Shown in pieces: positions 1 through 5,195 of a stretch of DNA of 5,195 bases (position 1 is its first letter; every line of letters begins with the position of its first letter). Below the pieces are notes generated by a model that saw only the letters and a list, made by a program, of their open reading frames with translations, was not told where the DNA came from and searched no databases. The translations under genes were made by a program, and so were the position numbers. Source of the DNA: Microcaldota archaeon (GTDB lineage: Archaea > Micrarchaeota > Micrarchaeia > Micrarchaeales > Micrarchaeaceae); assembly GCA_030039935.1 (NCBI GenBank), contig JASHUQ010000116.1:1-5195 (forward strand). The letters are read 5' to 3'.

Positions 1-6
1 AGATTA

Positions 7-11
7 GGAGG
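7..11 (+). promoter_or_regulatory. Ribosome-binding site of the first ABC permease
   Basis: GGAGG at 7-11 lies 8 bases before the ATG at 20. It is a strong match to the 16S anti-Shine-Dalgarno sequence and supports that start. The window begins just upstream, so no promoter for this gene can be seen. Confidence 0.7.
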
Positions 12-19
12 GCGAGGCA

Positions 20-787
20 ATGATAAGAGAGACATTTGCGCTGTTCATGCGAGAGGTAAAGAAGACTTATAGGAACAAGATGGTTGTCCTAATAATGATT
101 ATACAACCATTAATGTGGCTCATTTTCTTTGGGAACAGTCTGGCTAATCTGCCTAGCAGTTTCCTAAGTACGATCTTCCACACGACAAATTACATACAGT
201 TCCTTCTTCCAGGAGAGCTGGCTACAGGCATGATAATGATAGGAATGTTCAGTTCTATGAGCATGATACAGGACAAGAGATTTGGATTCCTTAAGAGGAT
301 ACTCGTCACAAAGGCGCCAAAGGAGTCTGTTTTCTTGGGAAAGATAACTGGCGCTGCAACGCGTGGGTTAATTCAAATACCGATAATGTGCTTTGTGAGC
401 ATTTTTTTTGGAGTGGTTTTCAACACAAACGTGCTTTATGTATTTGTCTGGATTCTCTGCTTGTTCCTATTAGGAACTGGTATGGCTTCAATATATTCGA
501 TAATAACAATGAGATCCAATGACTGGCAGACACCAGGTGTTGTATCAAATCTCATAAATCTTCCATTGATGTTTTCAAGCCAGGCGCTTTTCCCTGCTAC
601 ACTTTTCCCGCAATGGATGCAAGTTATAAGCGCTTTCAACCCAATAAGCTATGCTGCGCTTTTTGGAAGAGAGGTTCTCTTTGGCGGAACGCCTAACTGG
701 TTTTATCCTTTGTATCTTCTTATATTCTGTGCAATTTTCATGTTTCTTGGTATTCTTGCGTCAAGAAGGTGGCTGAATGCCGAGTAA
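20..787 (+). CDS. ABC-2 type exporter permease, first subunit
   Basis: This 255-residue protein is an integral membrane subunit of an ABC exporter, of normal length for a single-domain ABC-2 permease. By hydrophobicity there are about six membrane segments, near residues 21-41, 62-82, 118-135, 138-162, 176-196 and 228-248. The cytoplasmic loop DKRFGFLKRILVTKAP (about 85-100) matches the family pattern of D-K-R followed by a 'lk.llvaP' stretch that contacts the ATPase. The motif FNPISYAALFGREVL (206-220) matches the conserved NP..ya....R near the last helices. A GGAGG ribosome-binding site supports the ATG start. The ATPase gene follows after 43 bases, and a related permease lies beyond it, so the three probably form one transporter. 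The substrate cannot be told from sequence; drug, lipid or polysaccharide export are all known for this family. Confidence 0.9.
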   Translation: MIRETFALFMREVKKTYRNKMVVLIMIIQPLMWLIFFGNSLANLPSSFLSTIFHTTNYIQFLLPGELATGMIMIGMFSSMSMIQDKRFGFLKRILVTKAPKESVFLGKITGAATRGLIQIPIMCFVSIFFGVVFNTNVLYVFVWILCLFLLGTGMASIYSIITMRSNDWQTPGVVSNLINLPLMFSSQALFPATLFPQWMQVISAFNPISYAALFGREVLFGGTPNWFYPLYLLIFCAIFMFLGILASRRWLNAE

Positions 788-790
788 AGC

Positions 791-800
791 TTATATAAAT
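791..800 (+). promoter_or_regulatory. Possible internal archaeal TATA box ahead of the ATPase gene
   Basis: TTATATAAAT in the 43-base gap after the first permease resembles an archaeal TATA box. Its centre (about 796) predicts a transcript start near 822, about 9 bases before the ATG at 831. The ATPase and second permease could therefore be transcribed partly independently of the first permease. This is inferred from motif and spacing only; AT-rich gaps can produce such matches by chance. Confidence 0.45.
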
Positions 801-830
801 AGAAAAAGCAATCGTGCTGGATGATAACCT

Positions 831-1802
831 ATGAAAGTAATAGAGACGCACAACCTTACAAAGAGATTTGACAGGCTTATAGCAGTGAATAAAATAAACC
901 TCAGCATAAAAGAGGGAGAGATATTCGGACTCTTAGGACCGAATGGAGCGGGAAAGACGACAACATTGTCCATGCTTGCAACCCTTCTTCCTCCGACTTC
1001 TGGAAGAGCATATGTAAACGGATTCGATGTTGTAAATGATGCATCAAAGGTAAGGCATAGTATAGGATTTGTTTTCCAGGATCCGTCGAGCGATGACCTG
1101 CTTACTGGAAGGGAAAATCTCTATCTTCATGCGCTTATGTATGGAGTTGACATGAGGAACATAAACAAGAGAATGGATGAGGTTCTTAAGCTTGTTGACC
1201 TTACAGAACGGCAGAATGAAAGGATGAAGAAGTATTCGGGAGGAATGAGAAGGAGACTTGAACTTGCAAGGGGGTTGCTGCACGATCCAAGAGTTCTATT
1301 CCTTGACGAACCAACTCTGGGACTCGACCCGCAGACAAGGCAGCATCTTTGGACTTACATAAGAAGACTTGCGGATGAGAAAAAGGTAACAGTGATAATA
1401 ACAACGCACTATATGGATGAGGCCGACCAGCTGTGCGACAGGATAGCGGTAATAGACCATGGGAAAATCGCAGCGATGGGAAAACCTGAAGACCTTAAAA
1501 AAAGGCTCGGGGGCGATGTTGTAAGGATAAAGTCAAAGAAGCCGAACGTTGCAGCGGTGAAAAAACTAAGGTATGTGAAAAATGTGAAGCACAATGATGG
1601 AATGGTGACTATGACAGTAGATAATTCCGCAAAACATTTGCAGGAAATATTGAAAAAGATAGGAAATGTTGAAAGCGTCGAGACTAGGAGCCCGACACTG
1701 AACGATTTGTTCCTTCACCTTACAGGCAGCGAAATAAGGGATGAAGAGGGTGAAGGAGGATATTTTGAAAGGATGATGGCAAGCAACAGAGGAAACAGGT
1801 GA
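831..1802 (+). CDS. ABC-2 type exporter ATP-binding protein (DrrA/NatA/CcmA-like)
   Basis: This 323-residue cytoplasmic ATPase powers the exporter formed with the flanking permeases. All ABC motifs are intact: Walker A GPNGAGKT (36-43), Q-loop Gln83, signature YSGGMRRR (135-142), Walker B VLFLDE (155-160), D-loop GLD (164-166) and switch His193. The 'GRENLYLHALMYG' stretch (93-105) is typical of the DrrA/CcmA class. After residue 230 comes a small C-terminal domain ending in SPTLNDLFLHLTG (287-299), a hallmark ending of this class, followed by a charged 24-residue tail. Length is normal for the class. The ATG at 831 gives the usual N-terminus 'KVIETHNLTKRF'; its ribosome-binding site is weak (GATGAT), which fits a short leader from the TATA-like box at 791-800. 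The stop codon overlaps the ribosome-binding site of the next gene. The specific substrate is unknown. Confidence 0.95.
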   Translation: MKVIETHNLTKRFDRLIAVNKINLSIKEGEIFGLLGPNGAGKTTTLSMLATLLPPTSGRAYVNGFDVVNDASKVRHSIGFVFQDPSSDDLLTGRENLYLHALMYGVDMRNINKRMDEVLKLVDLTERQNERMKKYSGGMRRRLELARGLLHDPRVLFLDEPTLGLDPQTRQHLWTYIRRLADEKKVTVIITTHYMDEADQLCDRIAVIDHGKIAAMGKPEDLKKRLGGDVVRIKSKKPNVAAVKKLRYVKNVKHNDGMVTMTVDNSAKHLQEILKKIGNVESVETRSPTLNDLFLHLTGSEIRDEEGEGGYFERMMASNRGNR

Positions 1803-1803
1803 T
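1798..1803 (+). promoter_or_regulatory. Ribosome-binding site overlapping the ATPase stop codon
   Basis: GGTGAT at 1798-1803 contains the TGA stop of the ATPase gene (1800-1802) and lies 3 bases before the ATG at 1807. It pairs with the AUCACC part of the archaeal 16S 3' end. The overlap suggests that translation of the second permease is coupled to that of the ATPase. The same GGTG-type site, 5-6 bases before an ATG, recurs in front of thyX and before the ATG at 3721. Confidence 0.65.
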
Positions 1804-1806
1804 GCA

Positions 1807-2562
1807 ATGGGAGAACTAAATGGATTGTATGCGCTTTGGTATAGAGAGGTAAAGGTATTCACAAGAGAGATATCAAGGGTTGTGGGAGCGCTTGTGCAGC
1901 CCCTTATGTGGCTTGTCATATTCGGAACAGGATTGGGATCGATCCTTTCCATAGGAACTGTCAATTACCAAACGTACATATTTCCTGGAATACTTGCGAT
2001 GACCGTTCTTTTTGGATCCCTTTTCTTCGGCCTTTACATAATCATGGACAAGAGAGTTGATTTTCTAAAGGAGGTTCTTGTAGCGCCATTGCACAGGACA
2101 ACGATATTCTTTGGAAAAGTCCTTGGCGGTTCTACAGATGGTATAATACAGATAGCTATACTTCTTGTTCTAGGCTCTATTTTCTTTGGGATTCACTTTA
2201 CTGTTTATTCGCTCATAATGACGATTATCATCATATTGATACTCATGGTAGCAATAATAAGCCTCGGCCTTATATTCGGGGCTGTTATGTCAAGTCCAGA
2301 GGGCTTTGGCCTTGTTATAACATTCGTGATATTCCCGCTTTTCTTCCTTAGCGGTGCGCTCTTCCCAGTGAAGAGCCTTCCAGAATGGCTTTATTCATTT
2401 GTAGCTGTCAATCCTGTTTCCTATGCTGTCGATGCGCTAAGAACAGTAATACTAGGAACAGCAAGCGCCTTTGGCCTTGGAATAGACTTTGCAGTGCTTA
2501 TAGGATTTGCGATAGCAATGGTTGCAATAGGAACGTGGGCATTTAAGAGAATGAAGATATAG
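1807..2562 (+). CDS. ABC-2 type exporter permease, second subunit
   Basis: This 251-residue membrane protein is the second permease of the exporter. About six membrane segments are visible, near residues 25-45, 56-80, 113-130, 134-159, 166-187 and 228-247. The loop DKRVDFLKEVLVAPLHRTTI (81-100) is the family's ATPase-contacting segment. The motif SGALFPVKSLPEWL (182-195) followed by VNPVSYAVDALR (201-212) is the classic ABC-2 permease signature. The same landmarks occur in the same order in the permease at 20-787 (QPLMWL, DKR..FLK, NP.SYA), so the two are paralogues. They probably pair as a heterodimer over an ATPase dimer, although two homodimeric transporters sharing one ATPase cannot be excluded. 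The gene starts 4 bases after the ATPase stop and appears translationally coupled to it. It converges on thyX with only 4 bases between the stop codons. Confidence 0.93.
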   Translation: MGELNGLYALWYREVKVFTREISRVVGALVQPLMWLVIFGTGLGSILSIGTVNYQTYIFPGILAMTVLFGSLFFGLYIIMDKRVDFLKEVLVAPLHRTTIFFGKVLGGSTDGIIQIAILLVLGSIFFGIHFTVYSLIMTIIIILILMVAIISLGLIFGAVMSSPEGFGLVITFVIFPLFFLSGALFPVKSLPEWLYSFVAVNPVSYAVDALRTVILGTASAFGLGIDFAVLIGFAIAMVAIGTWAFKRMKI

Positions 2563-2566
2563 GATA

Positions 2567-3616
2567 TCATTCTGCTTGCGTAGCATTGAGAAGTTTTTCT
2601 GCCCTCTTTTCCATCCTCTCAATCTTCTCGCGCAGCTCCGGGCCTTCCCCTGTTTTTAGATGCGTTCCATCGCTTCTCATCAGCTCTATGCCAGACCTTA
2701 CACACGCCTCCTCAAACGATTTCCCCCTTAGCATTATAGCAAGCACGTCCTGCTCCTTTCCTGATAGCCTGGTCCCTTCAAGTGTGAACTCCCTGAAAGC
2801 CTCGCATGCGATAGGCGCAACCACATTTACAAGCGCAAACATTGGAACAGCATACTCGCGTATCTCCTTTTGCGCATGAGTGTCTAGTCTAAGAGTCAGA
2901 AATCTAAAGGTGTTGTGCAGGTCATTTTTCCAGTACCACTTTGTGTATACGCTAAGAGGGAGCATTATTCTTGCCATCTCTCTGGAAACTCCAGCATCGA
3001 GCGCCTTCCTATAACGTTCATACGCCTCCTTGGAAATAGTTTCCACATCGTTTATGAAATCCATTCTGACATTATCGGGAAGCTCTCCCTGGCTTCCCTG
3101 CCTGTTCCTTGTGTCTTGTCCAAGGACACTGTCCAGCTCTGGCACAAACGATTCGTCTATCATTATTGAATATCTTCCAGAATATTCGTTTATGTTAGCT
3201 GTTCTATGCCTGACCCATTGCCTTGCAACGAATATAGGCATCTTGGCAATGAACTTCAACTCTACCATTTCAAACGGAGTGGTGTGATCGTGCCTCATTA
3301 GATATCTTATGAGTCCTCTATCCTGCCGCGTTGCCCTGGTTCCGCTGCCATAAGAGGTCCTTGCCGCCTGCACTATGCTCGAATCCCCTCCCATGAAATC
3401 TATTAATCCTATATAACCTTTGTTTTGCACCCCTACAAGAACATTTTTCACGCCTTCCGGCGCATCTGCGCTAACAAATCTTATTCCATCAGAATTTGAG
3501 GGAAGCCTCAGCTCAGGCCTCTTTACAGAATCCTCTTTCCCAGAATCTATATCATCTACTATGTCGTAAGTTTTCTCTCCAAGAAGCAGCCTTTCGCCGG
3601 TCTTTACAGTTACCAT
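2567..3616 (-). CDS. thyX: Flavin-dependent thymidylate synthase (ThyX)
   Basis: ThyX converts dUMP to dTMP using methylenetetrahydrofolate, NAD(P)H and FAD. The defining RHR-x7-S motif is complete at residues 136-146 (RHRTANINEYS), followed by GRYS. Also conserved are DDSSIVQAAR-like GGDSSIVQAAR (76-86), HDHTTPFEMVE (109-119), SREMARIMLP (211-220) and the LRLDTHAQKEIR region (242-253). The active site therefore looks intact. The protein is 349 residues, longer than the roughly 220-300 usual for the family. About 65 residues precede the core, rich in charged residues, and about 65 follow it, ending in a Lys/Glu-rich, probably helical tail. The start at 3616 is preferred because GGTGA lies at 3626-3622 and the TATA box at 3658-3649 predicts transcription from about 3629. 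An alternative ATG at 3634 would add six residues but lies upstream of that predicted start. The gene is divergent from the thymidylate kinase fusion, the next pathway step. Confidence 0.96.
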   Translation of the reverse strand: MVTVKTGERLLLGEKTYDIVDDIDSGKEDSVKRPELRLPSNSDGIRFVSADAPEGVKNVLVGVQNKGYIGLIDFMGGDSSIVQAARTSYGSGTRATRQDRGLIRYLMRHDHTTPFEMVELKFIAKMPIFVARQWVRHRTANINEYSGRYSIMIDESFVPELDSVLGQDTRNRQGSQGELPDNVRMDFINDVETISKEAYERYRKALDAGVSREMARIMLPLSVYTKWYWKNDLHNTFRFLTLRLDTHAQKEIREYAVPMFALVNVVAPIACEAFREFTLEGTRLSGKEQDVLAIMLRGKSFEEACVRSGIELMRSDGTHLKTGEGPELREKIERMEKRAEKLLNATQAE

Positions 3617-3621
3617 GCGTT

Positions 3622-3626
3622 TCACC
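3622..3626 (-). promoter_or_regulatory. Ribosome-binding site that favours the 3616 start of thyX
   Basis: On the - strand GGTGA (3626 down to 3622) lies 5 bases before the ATG at 3616. The other in-frame ATG, at 3634, has only TCAGCTCATC before it and no such site. Together with the TATA box position this chooses 3616 as the start. Confidence 0.6.
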
Positions 3627-3648
3627 TTGCGCATGATGAGCTGAATAT

Positions 3649-3658
3649 AATATTTATA
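3649..3658 (-). promoter_or_regulatory. TATA box of thyX
   Basis: Read on the - strand, 3658-3649 is TATAAATATT, a close match to the archaeal TATA consensus. Its centre predicts transcription from about 3628-3629, giving thyX a leader of about 12 bases that includes the GGTGA site. The same ten bases occur on the + strand at 3685-3694. Confidence 0.65.
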
Positions 3659-3684
3659 GATTTGCAAAAAACTATGCCACACAT

Positions 3685-3694
3685 TATAAATATT
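3685..3694 (+). promoter_or_regulatory. TATA box of the thymidylate kinase fusion gene
   Basis: TATAAATATT on the + strand predicts transcription from about 3714-3716. That is 5-7 bases before the ATG at 3721 and about 25 bases before the ATT at 3741. The position marks the true 5' end of the kinase gene and rules out a start far downstream such as 3840 as the only natural one. Confidence 0.65.
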
Positions 3695-3711
3695 TGAAGA
3701 GACTGAAGGCT

Positions 3712-3729
3712 GGTGTCTTGATGGTGGTG
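3712..3729 (+). other. Orphan translation start: GGTG site plus ATG GTG GTG TAA
   Basis: GGTG at 3712-3715 lies 5 bases before the ATG at 3721, the same arrangement as at the second permease and thyX. As written, the ATG opens a frame of only three codons (Met-Val-Val) that stops at TAA 3730-3732. The kinase frame runs one base out of step, and adding one G to the GTGGTG run would join the two as M-V-V-V-T-Q-S-I-T-K-G. It is either the remnant of the real start (lost base or sequencing error) or a tiny leader frame. The sequence alone cannot decide. Confidence 0.5.
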
Positions 3730-3740
3730 TAACGCAATCT

Positions 3741-5171
3741 ATTACAAAAGGCAGTCTGCTGCAGATCGAGGGGATAGACGGCGCTGGAAAGACCACACAG
3801 GCAAAGCTTCTCAAGGAATTTTTTAGCCCTTTCGGAGTTATGGAGCCAGAGCCAACAGGGAATACCGATCTTGGCAGGTGGATAAGACGAGAGCTTAAAG
3901 AGCATACAATGCCAAACAGGCAGCTGCAAACTCTATTCATTGCAAACAGAGTGGAGCATTTCCAGAGGTTAAATGAGCTGATGAGAAGGGGCATAACAGT
4001 GATAATGGACAGGGGGGAGCTGTCTACTGCGGCTTATGGCGCCGCAAGCGGCGATTTTACACTTCAGGAAGTCTTGGACCTGCACAGGCGCGCAAACATA
4101 CCGCAGCCTGACCTGCTGCTGTTTTTTGACATACCACATGAGGAAGCGGTTCGCAGGGCGAGAGAAAGACCAAGCGGAAAGGAGAGATTTGACGACAATG
4201 CGTTCCAGAAGAGGCTTGACGGGCTCTACAGGCAGCTCAGAAAAATGAGCGGGTTCAACTGGGTTGATATAGATGCAACAGGAACAACACAGGAAGTACA
4301 CAAAAAGGTTTTGGGCGTGCTCCGCGAACGCGGCTTGCTGAGGGGGAGGCGCAGCAAGGCCGGCGCCTTGCCCATAAGTTTCAGATTAACTGATACTGTT
4401 GTCTCGCTGGACGAATCATGCAGGATAATGCTGCAGCGAATGGTTATTGACAGGTATATGGGTGTAGACGTTACCTCTTGGGTAAAGGTTAAAGAGCAGC
4501 CTGCAGAAATCGCAGATGCCGCAGATAAGCTGGACAGGTTCCTAAAAACAGTATCGGAAGAGGTTGAGAAGAAGTGGTTTGCGAAACAGCTGACGAAAAA
4601 GGATGTCTTCATTCTTTTGTTTGGAGAATCCGGGGAACTTGGCGAGTACATAGTAAAGGAAAAGCGCGACAAGAAGAACTATCATAAAGAGATTTCGGCT
4701 GAGGCAGTAGACCTTGTTTTCTATCTTGCAAAGGCGTTGACAGATGCAAATGTGGACATCAAGAATGTTTGGAGCAACATGACATTCAATATATCAAGAC
4801 AGAGGGAGCTTGTCATGCTCGGAGAACAAAGCTCCGAGACAATCGCGCAGATTGTGGGGCTAATGTGCTCATCTCTGGGTGCGCTTTCCGATTCGCAAGA
4901 AGCAACCGCGACAATTAACCTGATGCTGGATTCCGATGATGAAAGGAGAGAAAACGAAGCAGTGATTGCGCACTACAGGCACATCTGCGATATTGACAAA
5001 GATGATACGTTCCTTCCTCCGCAAAGTTGGGTTGGGTACCAGCTGACGTTCAACTTCGAAACAGGGGCAGCAATTGCGCTTTATCTTACTCTCAAGCTCA
5101 TCGAGAAGCTTGATGTAGACTTTGATGACGCATGGCAGAGCAAGATGCAATTTAATTCTGAAAGATTCTGA
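3741..5171 (+). CDS. tmk: Thymidylate kinase fused to a duplicated MazG/dUTPase-like domain
   Basis: The N-terminal third is thymidylate kinase, which phosphorylates dTMP to dTDP with ATP. Numbering from the ATT at 3741: P-loop GIDGAGKTT (11-19), PEPTGN (36-41), DRG (90-92), LLLFFDIP (125-132) and an Arg-rich lid RARERPSGKERF (139-150). The kinase ends near residue 199. After a short basic linker comes an all-alpha NTP pyrophosphohydrolase-like region. Its first lobe carries ESGE (296-299) and EAVD (321-324), the ExxE...ExxD metal site of MazG, dCTPase and dimeric dUTPase. The second lobe repeats the helix pattern (VDIKNVW at 338-344, VDFDDAW at 459-465) but has Gly and Ile in place of the ExxD acids. 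The frame is open from 3690 yet has no ATG, GTG or TTG before the P-loop. ATT at 3741 gives the normal family N-terminus; a lost base after ATG 3721 is the alternative. ATG 3840 would delete the P-loop. Kinase identity is firm; the pyrophosphatase substrate is inferred. Confidence 0.85.
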   Translation: MTKGSLLQIEGIDGAGKTTQAKLLKEFFSPFGVMEPEPTGNTDLGRWIRRELKEHTMPNRQLQTLFIANRVEHFQRLNELMRRGITVIMDRGELSTAAYGAASGDFTLQEVLDLHRRANIPQPDLLLFFDIPHEEAVRRARERPSGKERFDDNAFQKRLDGLYRQLRKMSGFNWVDIDATGTTQEVHKKVLGVLRERGLLRGRRSKAGALPISFRLTDTVVSLDESCRIMLQRMVIDRYMGVDVTSWVKVKEQPAEIADAADKLDRFLKTVSEEVEKKWFAKQLTKKDVFILLFGESGELGEYIVKEKRDKKNYHKEISAEAVDLVFYLAKALTDANVDIKNVWSNMTFNISRQRELVMLGEQSSETIAQIVGLMCSSLGALSDSQEATATINLMLDSDDERRENEAVIAHYRHICDIDKDDTFLPPQSWVGYQLTFNFETGAAIALYLTLKLIEKLDVDFDDAWQSKMQFNSERF

Positions 5172-5195
5172 AGCTTGGACGGGACAGTGGGAGAG

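Larger units (their letters stand above)
3649..3694. repeat. Perfect 10-bp inverted repeat made of two divergent TATA boxes
   Basis: AATATTTATA at 3649-3658 is the exact reverse complement of TATAAATATT at 3685-3694. The arms are separated by 26 bases and centred near 3671.5. Each arm sits where a TATA box is expected for the gene it faces, so the symmetry reflects back-to-back promoters. The spacer between them would hold both BRE elements and any shared regulator site. Confidence 0.7.

Noticed and set aside
1566..1964. 132-codon - strand frame across the ATPase/permease junction
   Set aside because: It lies opposite two well-supported genes, has no recognisable motifs and no clear ribosome-binding site; a shadow frame.
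2586..3287. Several + strand frames opposite thyX
   Set aside because: All overlap the conserved ThyX core on the other strand and have no recognisable domains.
3840..3842. ATG at 3840 as the start of the thymidylate kinase fusion
   Set aside because: The same frame upstream encodes an intact P-loop (GIDGAGKTT), essential for the kinase, and the TATA box lies about 150 bases upstream.
3635..3994. N-terminal extension of the thyX reading frame up to 3994 on the - strand
   Set aside because: It is antisense to the thymidylate kinase P-loop region, would read through both TATA boxes, and shows no ThyX similarity. The promoter and GGTGA site favour a start at 3616.
4226..4672. 148-codon - strand frame opposite the kinase/pyrophosphatase fusion
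   Set aside because: Ser-rich and low in structure, as expected from the complement of a helical, charged protein; the + strand frame has conserved domain motifs.
5172..5195. Possible ribosome-binding site or GTG start of a further gene after the fusion stop
   Set aside because: Only 24 bases remain; the purine-rich GTGGGAGAG is suggestive but no reading frame can be tested.

Overview
The window looks archaeal. Short AT-rich boxes of the TATAAATA or TTATATAAAT type lie close upstream of three genes, where archaeal TATA boxes are expected. Leaders are short, the ribosome-binding sites are GGTG(A/T)-type, and the genes favour AGG/AGA for Arg and ATA for Ile. The lineage cannot be fixed from the sequence; an uncultured archaeon is a reasonable guess. 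Coding density is very high, with no gene-free stretch over 300 bases and no mobile element, CRISPR array, tRNA or rRNA seen.

Left half (20-2562, + strand): a three-gene ABC exporter cluster in the order permease, ATPase, permease. The ATPase is of the DrrA/NatA/CcmA-like ABC-2 export class. The two permeases resemble each other, so the transporter is probably a heteromeric ABC-2 exporter. A possible internal promoter precedes the ATPase gene. The ATPase stop codon lies inside the ribosome-binding site of the second permease, which suggests translational coupling. The cargo is unknown.

Right half (2567-5171): a divergent pair for dTTP synthesis. On the - strand is thyX, the flavin-dependent thymidylate synthase, with unusually long N- and C-terminal extensions; its stop lies only 4 bases from the stop of the last transporter gene. 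On the + strand is a long fusion gene with an N-terminal thymidylate kinase and a C-terminal all-alpha MazG/dimeric-dUTPase-like region. That region appears duplicated: one lobe keeps the ExxE...ExxD metal site and the other has lost at least the ExxD acids. Together the two genes could carry out dUTP to dUMP, dUMP to dTMP, and dTMP to dTDP.

The intergenic region (about 3617-3740) holds two identical TATAAATATT boxes on opposite strands, forming a perfect 10-bp inverted repeat. The kinase gene has no ATG, GTG or TTG in frame ahead of its P-loop. Either it uses a near-cognate start (ATT at 3741), or a well-placed ATG at 3721 has been separated from the frame by one lost base. The first in-frame ATG (3840) would remove the P-loop and is not a credible start for an active kinase.
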